From NCBI RefSeq assembly GCF_014207505.1, contig NZ_JACHGL010000001.1:248001-312000 (forward strand): 64,000 bases of DNA. Reading direction: 5' to 3'. This document shows positions 45,002 through 52,968 of this stretch, piece after piece. Both the position numbers and the translations under genes were made by a program. Numbering within the stretch: position 1 is the stretch's first letter; every line of letters begins with the position of its first letter. The notes beneath the pieces are model-generated. The model did no database searches and was not told where the DNA came from. It saw only the letters and a program-made list of their open reading frames with translations. Source of the stretch: Leuconostoc carnosum. Lineage in GTDB: Bacteria; Bacillota; Bacilli; Lactobacillales; Lactobacillaceae.

Positions 45002-46213
45002 ATGAAAATTAATACGTTGCCTCAAGAATTTATTGGGGCGCAACCAATTTTAAAAATATTAACACGTGCTGGTTTTGAAGCTTATTTTGTGGGTGGTTCA
45101 GTAAGAGATATGCTGTTAAGTCAAGTTATTCATGACGTTGACATTGCTAGCTCTGCATTCCCTGAAGAAGTTAAATTTCTCTTTGAAAAGACAGTTGATA
45201 CTGGTATTCAGCATGGCACAGTAATGGTTCTAGATCATGGTGAAGGTTATGAAATTACAACATTTAGAACAGAATCAACTTATACCGATTTTCGACGACC
45301 AGACTCAGTGACATTTGTACGGAGTTTGTCTGAGGATTTGAAACGCCGTGATTTTACAATTAACGCTTTAGCAATGACTCTGGATGGTGAAATTGTTGAT
45401 TTATTTGGCGGTTTAGACGATATTAAAAATGGCATTATTCGTGCTGTTGGTGATGCTGAGACGCGTTTTACAGAAGACGCGCTGCGGATGATGCGTGCCT
45501 TGCGTTTTAGTGCACAGTTAGGTTTTATCATTGAAGCAGATACACAGAAAGCATTGATAGAATTGGTACCTAATCTTGAAAAAATTGCTGTTGAACGTAT
45601 TCGTGTAGAGTTTGAAAAAATGTTGATGGGCGCTTCTGCTGCCAATAGTTTAAAAATAGCAGTTCAAGATAAAGTGATGTTGTATTTGCCAGGGCATATT
45701 GGTCAGTGGGAATTATCATTAATTATTTCAGATTTGGAAATATATCAAGCAAATCACATAGTCGTTGTTTGGTGTCATTTATTAACACGATCACCATTGA
45801 AAATTCAAGAAATGACTCATTTTATGCGTCAGTGGAAATTAAGTCGTGACATCATGAAAACCGTTATCGCGGTTGTCCCGATCGTTCGACAGATTGAAAA
45901 TGTGACCATTTTGGATCTATACACTGTTTACTCATATGCCGATGTACTCCTCGAGATTTTAAGAATTACCGACGTAGCAGACGAGACAATTCAGCATGTA
46001 CGCAGTATACTTAAGATGTTACCGATTACACAGAGTTCAGAGTTAGCGATTAATGGTAGTGATTTAATTAAATTAGGCATCGTTCAACCTGGACCTGGAA
46101 TGGGACATGCACTCAAAGCTATGGAGAAATCCGTAGTATTGGGTGAGGTAAGTAATACGCCAGAGGCATTAACATCTTTTGCAAAGGAGCAATTCTCACA
46201 TGACAAAAATTAA
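45002..46213 (+). CDS. cca: CCA-adding enzyme (tRNA nucleotidyltransferase)
   Basis: 403 residues, class II nucleotidyltransferase. Motif A GGSVRDMLL with DVDIAS (catalytic aspartates), then RRDFTINALAM and the EDALRMMRALRFSAQL segment (EDxxR motif for base selection). It adds or repairs the 3' CCA of tRNAs. The gene overlaps the dihydrofolate reductase gene by 14 bases. Confidence 0.94.
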   Translation: MKINTLPQEFIGAQPILKILTRAGFEAYFVGGSVRDMLLSQVIHDVDIASSAFPEEVKFLFEKTVDTGIQHGTVMVLDHGEGYEITTFRTESTYTDFRRPDSVTFVRSLSEDLKRRDFTINALAMTLDGEIVDLFGGLDDIKNGIIRAVGDAETRFTEDALRMMRALRFSAQLGFIIEADTQKALIELVPNLEKIAVERIRVEFEKMLMGASAANSLKIAVQDKVMLYLPGHIGQWELSLIISDLEIYQANHIVVVWCHLLTRSPLKIQEMTHFMRQWKLSRDIMKTVIAVVPIVRQIENVTILDLYTVYSYADVLLEILRITDVADETIQHVRSILKMLPITQSSELAINGSDLIKLGIVQPGPGMGHALKAMEKSVVLGEVSNTPEALTSFAKEQFSHDKN

Positions 46214-46700
46214 AATGGTTTGGGCTGAAGATCAAAAGCATGCTATTGGCAAAGATGGTTCAACACCATGGCATATGCCGGACGATTTAAAGTTATTTCG
46301 TGAAGAAACAACAAATACACTAATGATTATGGGACGTACAACTTGGCTGAGCATTGGGCGTCCGTTGCCTAATCGCACAAGTTTGGTATTGACGACGCAA
46401 AGAGACTGGTCAACTGCATTCGATGATGTTTTAATAGCTCACTCTGTAGAAGAGGTGCTTAAACTGATTCAGACAGAAAAAAGAGACATATCGATTGCTG
46501 GTGGTGCCAGTATTTATCAAGCTTTTATGCCTTATGCGACAGAACTAGTTGTTACGCGAATTGATGGTATTATCAATGGCGATACATTTGTTGATCCAAT
46601 TGATTTGTCAGAATTCGAATTAGTTAGCAAGCAGTTACATGAAAAAGATGAAAAAAATGATTACGGATTTGTTGTTGAACGATATAAGCGTAAGAATTGA
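46200..46700 (+). CDS. folA: Dihydrofolate reductase
   Basis: 166 residues. MVWAEDQKHAIGKDGSTPWHMPDDLK contains the conserved Pro-Trp and the catalytic Asp; MGRTTWLSIGRPLPNRTSLVLT is the NADPH-binding helix and IAGGASIYQAFMPYA the Gly-Gly motif. It reduces dihydrofolate to tetrahydrofolate. AAAGGAG lies 10 bases before ATG 46200, inside cca; the frame from 46179 is not needed. No thyA is adjacent, unlike in many lactic bacteria. Confidence 0.93.
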   Translation: MTKIKMVWAEDQKHAIGKDGSTPWHMPDDLKLFREETTNTLMIMGRTTWLSIGRPLPNRTSLVLTTQRDWSTAFDDVLIAHSVEEVLKLIQTEKRDISIAGGASIYQAFMPYATELVVTRIDGIINGDTFVDPIDLSEFELVSKQLHEKDEKNDYGFVVERYKRKN

Positions 46701-46706
46701 GGCAAA

Positions 46707-47558
46707 ATGACTAATATTAAAATTGTTACGGATTCAGCCGTAGCATTAACACATGAAGAAATTGAACAATATGATATCACAGTAGTACCCTTAACAGTTC
46801 AAATTGATGAAACTGTTTACGAAGATGGCGTGACGATTCAACGTGACGAATTTTTGGAAAAAATGAAGGTCAGTCATAGTTTGCCAAAAACTTCCCAACC
46901 ATCAATTGGTAAGTTTCAAGTCGTTTATGACGAGATTCATAAAAAAAATCCAGATTCAGAAATTTTGAGTTTACATATTTCATCTGGTTTATCAGGGACT
47001 GTCCACGCAGCAGAACAAGCTGCTGCTTTGACGTCTGCGAAAATTACAACATTTGATACGTTAAATGCTGATCGTTCCCAAGCATTTCCTGTATTGGTTG
47101 CTGCTAGAATGGCACAGGCTGGTGAGTCAATGGCTACTATTATGGCTGCAATCGAAAAAGTTCGTTCTGAGTCACGCACTTTTCTGAGTTTCACATCTCT
47201 TGATAACATGGTTGCTGGTGGTCGATTAAGCAAAACGTCTGGTATGATTGGTAATTTACTTAATATAAAAGTTGGTGCTATTGTTGACGAAAAAGGTTCA
47301 GTTGAAGTTGTGAGTAAAGGGCGTGGCATGAAAGCTATTGCTAAATTTAATGATGAAGTAATTGCTAAAATGCAAGAATATTCAGAGATGATGGCTATCG
47401 GTATTTCGCATGCGGGTATTCCAGAAGTTGCTGAAAAAATGGCGACACGTTTGAACAATATTTGGCCGAATATTAACATTGTGGTGATGAGTACTGGACC
47501 AATTATATCAACCCATACAGGCGTTGGTGCATTAGCCATTCTTTATCATGCGCGCTAG
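46707..47558 (+). CDS. DegV-family fatty-acid-binding protein
   Basis: 283 residues. KIVTDSAVALT (N-terminal D-S motif), SLPKTSQPS, LHISSGLSGT and SLDNMVAGGRLSK are the lipid-head-group signatures of DegV/FakB proteins, which present exogenous fatty acids to FakA kinase. TGAGGC overlaps the previous stop. It ends the TPR-cca-folA-degV unit at a terminator. The antisense open frame here is a shadow. Confidence 0.9.
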   Translation: MTNIKIVTDSAVALTHEEIEQYDITVVPLTVQIDETVYEDGVTIQRDEFLEKMKVSHSLPKTSQPSIGKFQVVYDEIHKKNPDSEILSLHISSGLSGTVHAAEQAAALTSAKITTFDTLNADRSQAFPVLVAARMAQAGESMATIMAAIEKVRSESRTFLSFTSLDNMVAGGRLSKTSGMIGNLLNIKVGAIVDEKGSVEVVSKGRGMKAIAKFNDEVIAKMQEYSEMMAIGISHAGIPEVAEKMATRLNNIWPNINIVVMSTGPIISTHTGVGALAILYHAR

Positions 47559-47598
47559 TAAAGCAGTCTATGTGTGAAAAATAATATGTTTTATGATA

Positions 47599-47643
47599 AA
47601 AATCAGAAGTTAGCGATGTTCTCTAGTCAACTTCTGATTTTTT
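47599..47643 (+). terminator. Terminator after the degV gene
   Basis: AAAATCAGAAGTT and AACTTCTGATTTTTT, 13-bp arms around a 17-base loop, with T6. Confidence 0.85.
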
Positions 47644-47747
47644 ATTTTCTGTTGCTGATTAAAAAATGTGATGTATCGAGAAAATACTTCAAAAAAGATA
47701 TATCTGAAATTAAAATATTATAAATCACATTTATTTATCATAAAATA

Positions 47748-47776
47748 TTGACATTTATCATTTTCTTGTGTATAGT
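47748..47776 (+). promoter_or_regulatory. Promoter of the aromatic amino acid operon
   Basis: Consensus TTGACA (47748-47753), 17-base spacer, TATAGT (47771-47776). Transcription should start about 47783, 25 bases before the leader ORF. ACATTTATTTATCAT (about 47728) and ACATTTATCATTTT (about 47751) are imperfect direct repeats overlapping the -35 and could be a protein site. Confidence 0.82.
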
Positions 47777-47807
47777 AAAATATATCAAATAGAAATAAGA
47801 GAAAATT

Positions 47808-47861
47808 ATGAATAACGCAATCTTGAAAAATAACAATTATTATTACTTCTGGTTTATGTAG
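47808..47861 (+). CDS. Aromatic-rich leader peptide of the tkt-aro operon
   Basis: Seventeen codons plus stop, below any ORF length cutoff: MNNAILKNNNYYYFWFM. Six consecutive aromatic codons (Tyr, Tyr, Tyr, Phe, Trp, Phe) occupy 47838-47855 immediately before Met and TAG. AAGAGA lies upstream of the ATG at usable spacing. The peptide senses exactly the three end products of the operon that follows; stalling at these codons when charged Tyr-, Phe- or Trp-tRNA is scarce would decide the fold of the RNA behind it (next entry). The chance of six aromatic codons in a row at the end of a short, promoter-proximal ORF in front of an aro operon is very small. Confidence 0.88.
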   Translation: MNNAILKNNNYYYFWFM

Positions 47862-47964
47862 AACCGTCGCATATTAAGTGCGTCGGTTCCGCCGATGCAC
47901 TTAGCGACCAGAAGCTTTTCGAGGTGAAGTCACTAAGTGGAAACTCAACACTTAGTGACTTTTT
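47838..47964 (+). promoter_or_regulatory. Ribosome-mediated transcription attenuator of the tkt-aro operon
   Basis: Mutually exclusive hairpins follow the leader codons. A: GAACCGtCGC (47861-47870) with GCGtCGGTTC (47880-47889). B: 47875-47886 with 47892-47903, 12 bp with one G-U. C (antiterminator): CACTTAGcGAC (47898-47908) with GTCaCTAAGTG (47929-47939). D (terminator): AGTCACTAAGTG (47928-47939) with CACTTAGTGACT (47949-47960) and T5. A ribosome at the leader stop would cover the 5' arm of A, so B forms, C cannot, and D terminates. A ribosome stalled on the Tyr codons leaves A free to form, which liberates the C strand and prevents D. In addition CTTCTGGT within the Phe-Trp codons (47846-47853) is complementary to ACCAGAAG (47907-47914). 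Confidence 0.82.
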
Positions 47965-47990
47965 GTCTGTATAGTAATATACTTTCTGAA

Positions 47991-48028
47991 AAATTGTGCT
48001 AGGTGTTGATCACTAGCACAATTTTTTT
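47991..48028 (+). terminator. Second terminator-like hairpin directly before tkt
   Basis: AAATTGTGCTAG (47991-48002) and CTAGCACAATTT (48013-48024) pair perfectly and are followed by T7 that runs into the tkt ribosome binding site AGGAGA. It could terminate transcripts escaping the first attenuator or mask translation of tkt. Confidence 0.7.
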
Positions 48029-48039
48029 AGGAGAAAGCC

Positions 48040-49977
48040 ATGAGTGAAAAACTAGTATCAACGACCATTGAAACAAAAACTATTAATAGTTTACGTTTGT
48101 TAGCTAACAAAATGATTACAAAAGCTGGGTCAGGGCACCCAGGAATTGCATTAGGTGCGGCACCGATATTGTACGAATTGTATGCTAATCAATTGGTAGT
48201 TGATCCAACACAACCAGAATTAGTTAATCGTGATCGGTTTGTTTTATCAGCAGGACATGGTGCAGCACTATTATATGCTACTTTACACGCTTCAGGATTT
48301 GATTTGACAGCCAATGACTTAGCTCAGTTCAGAACACCGCATTCTAAAACGCCAGGGCATCCAGAAGTTGGTGTAACACCAGGTGTTGAAGCCACCACCG
48401 GCCCACTTGGGCAAGGACTAGGTATGGCGGTTGGTATGGCGATGGCAGAGGCAAAGTTACATTTGGATTTCCCGACAGTGATTGATCATTATACCTATGC
48501 ATTGGTTGGTGATGGCGATTTAATGGAAGGGGTCAGTCATGAAGCGGCGTCATTAGCCGGGCAACAAGTATTATCTCAATTGATTGTGTTACATGATGAT
48601 AACAACATTAGCCTTGATGGGAATAAGGATCGCTCTGATATTTCTGATAATATGGCACGATTCGCTAGTTATGGCTGGCAAGTATTGCAAGTAAGTAATG
48701 GAAATGAGCCATTAGCTATTCACGAGGCGATTCAACAGGCTAAACAATCAAAACAGCCAACATTCATTTCAGTAAAAACAACCATTGGCGCCTATGGTCC
48801 ATTTGCGGGAACCAATAAAGCGCATGGCACACCACTAAATGATGAACAAATAATTGATTTAGCCAAAGCATTAGATGTTAACATTGATAATTTTGAATTA
48901 GATGAAGATGTACGTGATCACATAAAAACACGTATTCAGTCTCGCTTAGCAGAAAAAGAAGTACCTGATCCAACTGAGTTAGCAGAATTTAAAACATTTA
49001 CGCATCATAGTGTGTCAAGTTTACCGGTTTTAGATAATGACACTAAAGCCCAAGCTGGACGTAAAATTTCGAAGCATGTTTTACAGGATTTTAGTCAACA
49101 AATACCTCAACTTTGGGGTGGATCTGCTGATTTAGTGGCTTCAACCAATACAGAAATTGTTGGGTCTCCGGTTTTTGATCAAGCTAATAGAAGTGGTCGT
49201 AATATTGCTTTTGGTGTTAGAGAGTTTGGTATGGGGGCGGTCATGAATGGCATTGCGCTTCACGGTGGGTTAAAAATATTTGGCTCAACTTTCTTAGCTT
49301 TTTCCGATTACATGAAAGCTGCCATTCGTCTCAGTGCTTTACAAAAGCAACCGGTAATTTACGTTTTCACACATGACAGTATCACTGTGGGAGAAGATGG
49401 GCCAACGCACCAGCCAATTGAACAATTAATGGGATTACGGATGATTCCAGGTATTGATGTTTTACGACCAGGAACAGCTGATGAAATAAGCCAAGCTTGG
49501 CGTGATGCATTGGAAAGTACTAATCGTCCAACAGTAATTATATTAAGTCGTGGTGGTATTGGCACACAAGGGACAAGTCAACAGGCGCAAGCAGCTATGC
49601 AATTTGGGGCTACCCAGTTGATTGGAGAGATAGATGCCAAAGTTAATTTGATTGCGACTGGATCAGAAGTACAAATTGCATTGGCAGTGAAAGAAAAACT
49701 ATCTCAATCAGCTAATGTCATTTCAATGCCTAATTTACAACGATTTTTAGCTTTACCAACGCAAGAAAGAGAAAAAATTATTCCCAAAAATGGTGCAAAA
49801 AATGTGATAATAGAAGCAGGAACAACGCTTGGATGGCAGGCAGTTTCGGGATCAGATGGCCTGATTTTTGGAACTGATGACTTTGGAATCAGTGCATCAC
49901 CACAGCGTGTATTAGAGCTTTACGGTCTACAAGCTGACGTCATTGCTGAAAAAATTTTAGAACAATTGGAGAGTTGA
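48040..49977 (+). CDS. tkt: Transketolase
   Basis: 645 residues. Thiamine-diphosphate motif GDGDLMEGVSHEAASLAG-ending-in-NN (DDNNIS), N-terminal AGSGHPGIALGAAP, and pyrimidine-domain FAVREFGM-like FGVREFGMGAVMNGIALHGG with VFTHDSITVGEDGPTHQPIEQL. It interconverts pentose phosphates with fructose-6-phosphate and erythrose-4-phosphate. Because it is first in the shikimate operon, its job here is probably to supply erythrose-4-phosphate for DAHP synthase; heterofermenters otherwise use phosphoketolase. The ribosome binding site follows the T-run of a hairpin. The aroE gene starts one base after its stop. Confidence 0.94.
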   Translation: MSEKLVSTTIETKTINSLRLLANKMITKAGSGHPGIALGAAPILYELYANQLVVDPTQPELVNRDRFVLSAGHGAALLYATLHASGFDLTANDLAQFRTPHSKTPGHPEVGVTPGVEATTGPLGQGLGMAVGMAMAEAKLHLDFPTVIDHYTYALVGDGDLMEGVSHEAASLAGQQVLSQLIVLHDDNNISLDGNKDRSDISDNMARFASYGWQVLQVSNGNEPLAIHEAIQQAKQSKQPTFISVKTTIGAYGPFAGTNKAHGTPLNDEQIIDLAKALDVNIDNFELDEDVRDHIKTRIQSRLAEKEVPDPTELAEFKTFTHHSVSSLPVLDNDTKAQAGRKISKHVLQDFSQQIPQLWGGSADLVASTNTEIVGSPVFDQANRSGRNIAFGVREFGMGAVMNGIALHGGLKIFGSTFLAFSDYMKAAIRLSALQKQPVIYVFTHDSITVGEDGPTHQPIEQLMGLRMIPGIDVLRPGTADEISQAWRDALESTNRPTVIILSRGGIGTQGTSQQAQAAMQFGATQLIGEIDAKVNLIATGSEVQIALAVKEKLSQSANVISMPNLQRFLALPTQEREKIIPKNGAKNVIIEAGTTLGWQAVSGSDGLIFGTDDFGISASPQRVLELYGLQADVIAEKILEQLES

Positions 49978-49978
49978 T

Positions 49979-50806
49979 ATGACATTATATGGTTTAATTG
50001 CACACCCTGCAGGTCACTCAAGATCGCCTTTTATGCAAAATGCCATGATTACTGCTCGCCAAATTGATGCACATTATCATGCATTTGATGTGAAACCTGA
50101 TAATTTAGGTGCAGCGATTCAGGGATTTCGTGCATTAAATGTTGGTGGTTTCAATGTATCAACGCCCTATAAAACAGATGTTATCACTTATCTTGATGAA
50201 TTAACGCCACTTGCTCAACGGTTACAGTCTGTTAATACCGTAAAAAATGTGAATGGTCGGCTCATCGGCACGAGTACGGATGGTGATGGTTTTTGGCAAA
50301 GTATTAATCCAAATCAGCCACATGAGCATGTCGTCATTTTAGGTAGTGGTGGCGCTGCTAGAGCTGTTATAGCAACGGCAAAGCAGTACGGTGTTCAAGA
50401 TATCACGGTTTTCAATCGGACACATGCTGATTGGTCACAGCGTGAAACAGCCATTGCATACTTAAGCCAAGGCATTGGGCAATTAGCCGACTTGGCAGAT
50501 AATCAAGCTATATCTGATGCTTTGCAACAGGCAGATTTCTTGATTAATGCCACAACTGTAGGCATGAATGATGCACGTACATTATTAACGGATTATCAGG
50601 TTGGCTTATTGCCACAACATACGCTAGTGGTAGATATGATTTATCGTAATAAACAAACTGCGCTTTTAAAATCTGGTGCTAAGCACCAACTGTTAACACA
50701 AAATGGGTTACCAATGTTAGTCGCTCAGGGTGCATTAAGCTTTGAATATTGGTTTAATCAATCCGCTGATCGACAATTAATGCAACAAGTAGTAGAAGGG
50801 AAATAA
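49979..50806 (+). CDS. aroE: Shikimate dehydrogenase
   Basis: 275 residues. Shikimate-binding HSRSPFMQNAM, catalytic Lys in NVSTPYKTDV (Ser replaces the usual Thr), Asp in TSTDGDGFWQ, NADP loop GSGGAARAV, NATTVGM, and the C-terminal LPMLVAQGALSFEYW. Reduces 3-dehydroshikimate with NADPH. Overlap-free spacing of one base to tkt and three to aroF implies a single operon. Confidence 0.93.
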   Translation: MTLYGLIAHPAGHSRSPFMQNAMITARQIDAHYHAFDVKPDNLGAAIQGFRALNVGGFNVSTPYKTDVITYLDELTPLAQRLQSVNTVKNVNGRLIGTSTDGDGFWQSINPNQPHEHVVILGSGGAARAVIATAKQYGVQDITVFNRTHADWSQRETAIAYLSQGIGQLADLADNQAISDALQQADFLINATTVGMNDARTLLTDYQVGLLPQHTLVVDMIYRNKQTALLKSGAKHQLLTQNGLPMLVAQGALSFEYWFNQSADRQLMQQVVEGK

Positions 50807-50809
50807 ATT

Positions 50810-51802
50810 ATGATTTTAGTAACCAAGGATAATGAAACAGCACGCAAGATTGCCCAAGAGATGGACACAGATAATCCAATTAAACCAGTTTTTGTTCATG
50901 GCAACCGAGTTGCACTAGCTGGTGTTAAAAAACTTTCTGATGAACAGCTGCGTACTTTAAAAGCTGCTGATGTGCAAATTATTGAAAAACATCATGCGGC
51001 TATTAAGTCTTCACGTGATTTTCATCCAGAAGATACAATTATTAAGACACAACATAGTAGCATTGGCGGAGATGATTTTACATTTATGGCTGGTCCTGAT
51101 TCAATCGAAAGCCCTGAACATGTGTTAGAGATGGGACGCGATGTGCAGTTAGCTGGTGCAACTATTTTACGTGGTGGTGCTTTCAAACCAAGAACATCCC
51201 CATATTCTTTCCAGGGGAATGGTGAAGTAGGATTGAAAGCTCACCGTGCTGCTGCTGATGCACTTGGCATGGATATGGTAACTGAAATATTAGACACACG
51301 TGACGTTGATTTGGTTGATCAATATACTGACATTTTCCAAGTTGGAACACGTAATATGCAAAACTTTGCGTTATTAAAAGCATTGGGTCAAAAGCGTAAG
51401 CCAGTTGTCTTGAAACGTGGTATGTCAGCAACAATTGATGATTTATTAAATGCCGCAGAATATATTGCCGCAGGTGGTAATGATCAAATTATTCTGATGG
51501 AACGTGGTATTCGAACTTATGATAATAAATATACACGTAATACGTTAGATGTATCAGCTATTCCAGTATTAAGAAGTTTGACACATTATCCAGTAATCGC
51601 TGATGCTTCACACGCCGCTGGTGTGTCTAAATTTGTTGAACCACTTGCATTAGCTGCCATTGCTGCTGGTGCACAAGGTTTGATGACAGAAATCCATGAT
51701 GATCCAGCCCATGCTTTTGTTGATGGGGCACAGGCACTTACCCCAGCCCAGTTTTCACAATTGGCAGATAAGGCACGTAAAGTTCGTGAAGCTATTCAAT
51801 AA
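50810..51802 (+). CDS. aroF: 3-Deoxy-7-phosphoheptulonate (DAHP) synthase, type I-beta
   Basis: 330 residues. An N-terminal ferredoxin-like regulatory domain (about 1-65) precedes the barrel with the I-beta signatures AGPDSIESPEHV, LRGGAFKPRTSPYSFQG, GTRNMQNF, KRGMSATIDDLL and HYPVIADASHAAG (metal ligand His). It condenses PEP with erythrose-4-phosphate, the entry step. In Thermotoga the same N-terminal domain gives feedback inhibition by Tyr and Phe, so feedback control is likely (inference). Confidence 0.94.
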   Translation: MILVTKDNETARKIAQEMDTDNPIKPVFVHGNRVALAGVKKLSDEQLRTLKAADVQIIEKHHAAIKSSRDFHPEDTIIKTQHSSIGGDDFTFMAGPDSIESPEHVLEMGRDVQLAGATILRGGAFKPRTSPYSFQGNGEVGLKAHRAAADALGMDMVTEILDTRDVDLVDQYTDIFQVGTRNMQNFALLKALGQKRKPVVLKRGMSATIDDLLNAAEYIAAGGNDQIILMERGIRTYDNKYTRNTLDVSAIPVLRSLTHYPVIADASHAAGVSKFVEPLALAAIAAGAQGLMTEIHDDPAHAFVDGAQALTPAQFSQLADKARKVREAIQ

Positions 51803-51849
51803 TAGGTAATTTTTAAACCACTTAGCTCAGTTAAGAAAGGAAGTCAATC

Positions 51850-52917
51850 ATGTCGGTTGTCCATGTTGCTTTTAATGACAAGTCATATGACGTTAAAATT
51901 GATAATAATCTGCATACGCAAATTGGTTCAGAAGTGGCCTCTGTTTGGACGCCAAGAAAAATTGCCATATTAACAGATAGTAACGTTGGTCCGTTATATC
52001 TTGCTGACACGCAGGTTCAATTAGAAAACGCTGGTTTTGAAGTTTTACCATTAGTTGTCCCAGCTGGTGAACAGTCCAAATCATTAGTTGTTGCCGGTGA
52101 TTTAATTGGCCAATTAGCTGCGCATGGGTTTACTCGAGGTGATGGTTTAATTGCTATAGGCGGTGGTGTTGTTGGTGATTTAGGCGGTGTTGTCGCTTCT
52201 TTATATATGCGAGGCATTGCATTCATCCAAATAGCCACCTCACTGACTGCGCAAGTTGATTCATCAGTTGGCGGTAAAACAGCAGTAAATTTAGGTCAAA
52301 CTAAAAATATTGCAGGTTCTTTCTATCAGCCAGATTTAGTGCTAGTCGATAGCACTTATTTGGATACATTAAGCAAGCGTGATCTTGTTGAAGGTTACGG
52401 TGAAGTAGTCAAGACATCAGCCTTAGATAGCCTAGATTTTTTTGCCTATACTGGCCAAATTAAATCAGTATCAGATATTTATCAACATGCTCAAGAATTA
52501 TCACAGCGTTCAATTGCTTATAAAGCAAAAATTGTAATGGCTGATGAGAAAGAATCAGGGCAACGCCAATTCTTGAATTTTGGGCATACATTAGGGCATG
52601 CCATTGAATTGCTCGCGCATGGTGGATTACGGCATGGTGAAGCAGTAGCAATCGGTATGATAGCTATCACTGAAAAATTCGAACGTGATGGTGTGTCACC
52701 AAAAGGCTTAACGGAGGCAATTAGAACGCGATTAGTAGCAGTTGGATTACCTACTACTTCTGAGTTTATTGGTCAACCAGAGTTTTTCAATCACTTGATT
52801 AATGATAAGAAGAATCACGGTGGCACATTGAATTTGGTTGCTTTATCAGCAGTGGGGAAGCCAATTATTTTTAAGAAAAATGTTACTGATATGCCAGCAT
52901 TTATTGAACAAAATTGA
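51850..52917 (+). CDS. aroB: 3-Dehydroquinate synthase
   Basis: 355 residues. NAD-binding and zinc-site motifs are complete: DGLIAIGGGVVGDLGGVVAS, SLTAQVDSSVGGKTAVN, EGYGEVVKTS, LNFGHTLGHAIE and HGEAVAIGM. It closes DAHP to 3-dehydroquinate. AAGGAAG precedes the ATG. Confidence 0.95.
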   Translation: MSVVHVAFNDKSYDVKIDNNLHTQIGSEVASVWTPRKIAILTDSNVGPLYLADTQVQLENAGFEVLPLVVPAGEQSKSLVVAGDLIGQLAAHGFTRGDGLIAIGGGVVGDLGGVVASLYMRGIAFIQIATSLTAQVDSSVGGKTAVNLGQTKNIAGSFYQPDLVLVDSTYLDTLSKRDLVEGYGEVVKTSALDSLDFFAYTGQIKSVSDIYQHAQELSQRSIAYKAKIVMADEKESGQRQFLNFGHTLGHAIELLAHGGLRHGEAVAIGMIAITEKFERDGVSPKGLTEAIRTRLVAVGLPTTSEFIGQPEFFNHLINDKKNHGGTLNLVALSAVGKPIIFKKNVTDMPAFIEQN

Positions 52918-52968
52918 AAGGGAAAATCTGCCTAACATTAATACATATAGACAGATTTATGATAAATA

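Noticed and set aside
46937-47539. 200-codon open frame on the minus strand opposite the degV gene
   Set aside because: It lies wholly inside a well-recognised gene, has no ribosome binding site and its composition (rich in Ser, Ile, Thr) is that of an antisense shadow.
47664-47732. AAATGTGAT/ATCACATTT inverted repeat 50 bases apart before the aro promoter
   Set aside because: Distant, AT-rich and without further support; probably chance.
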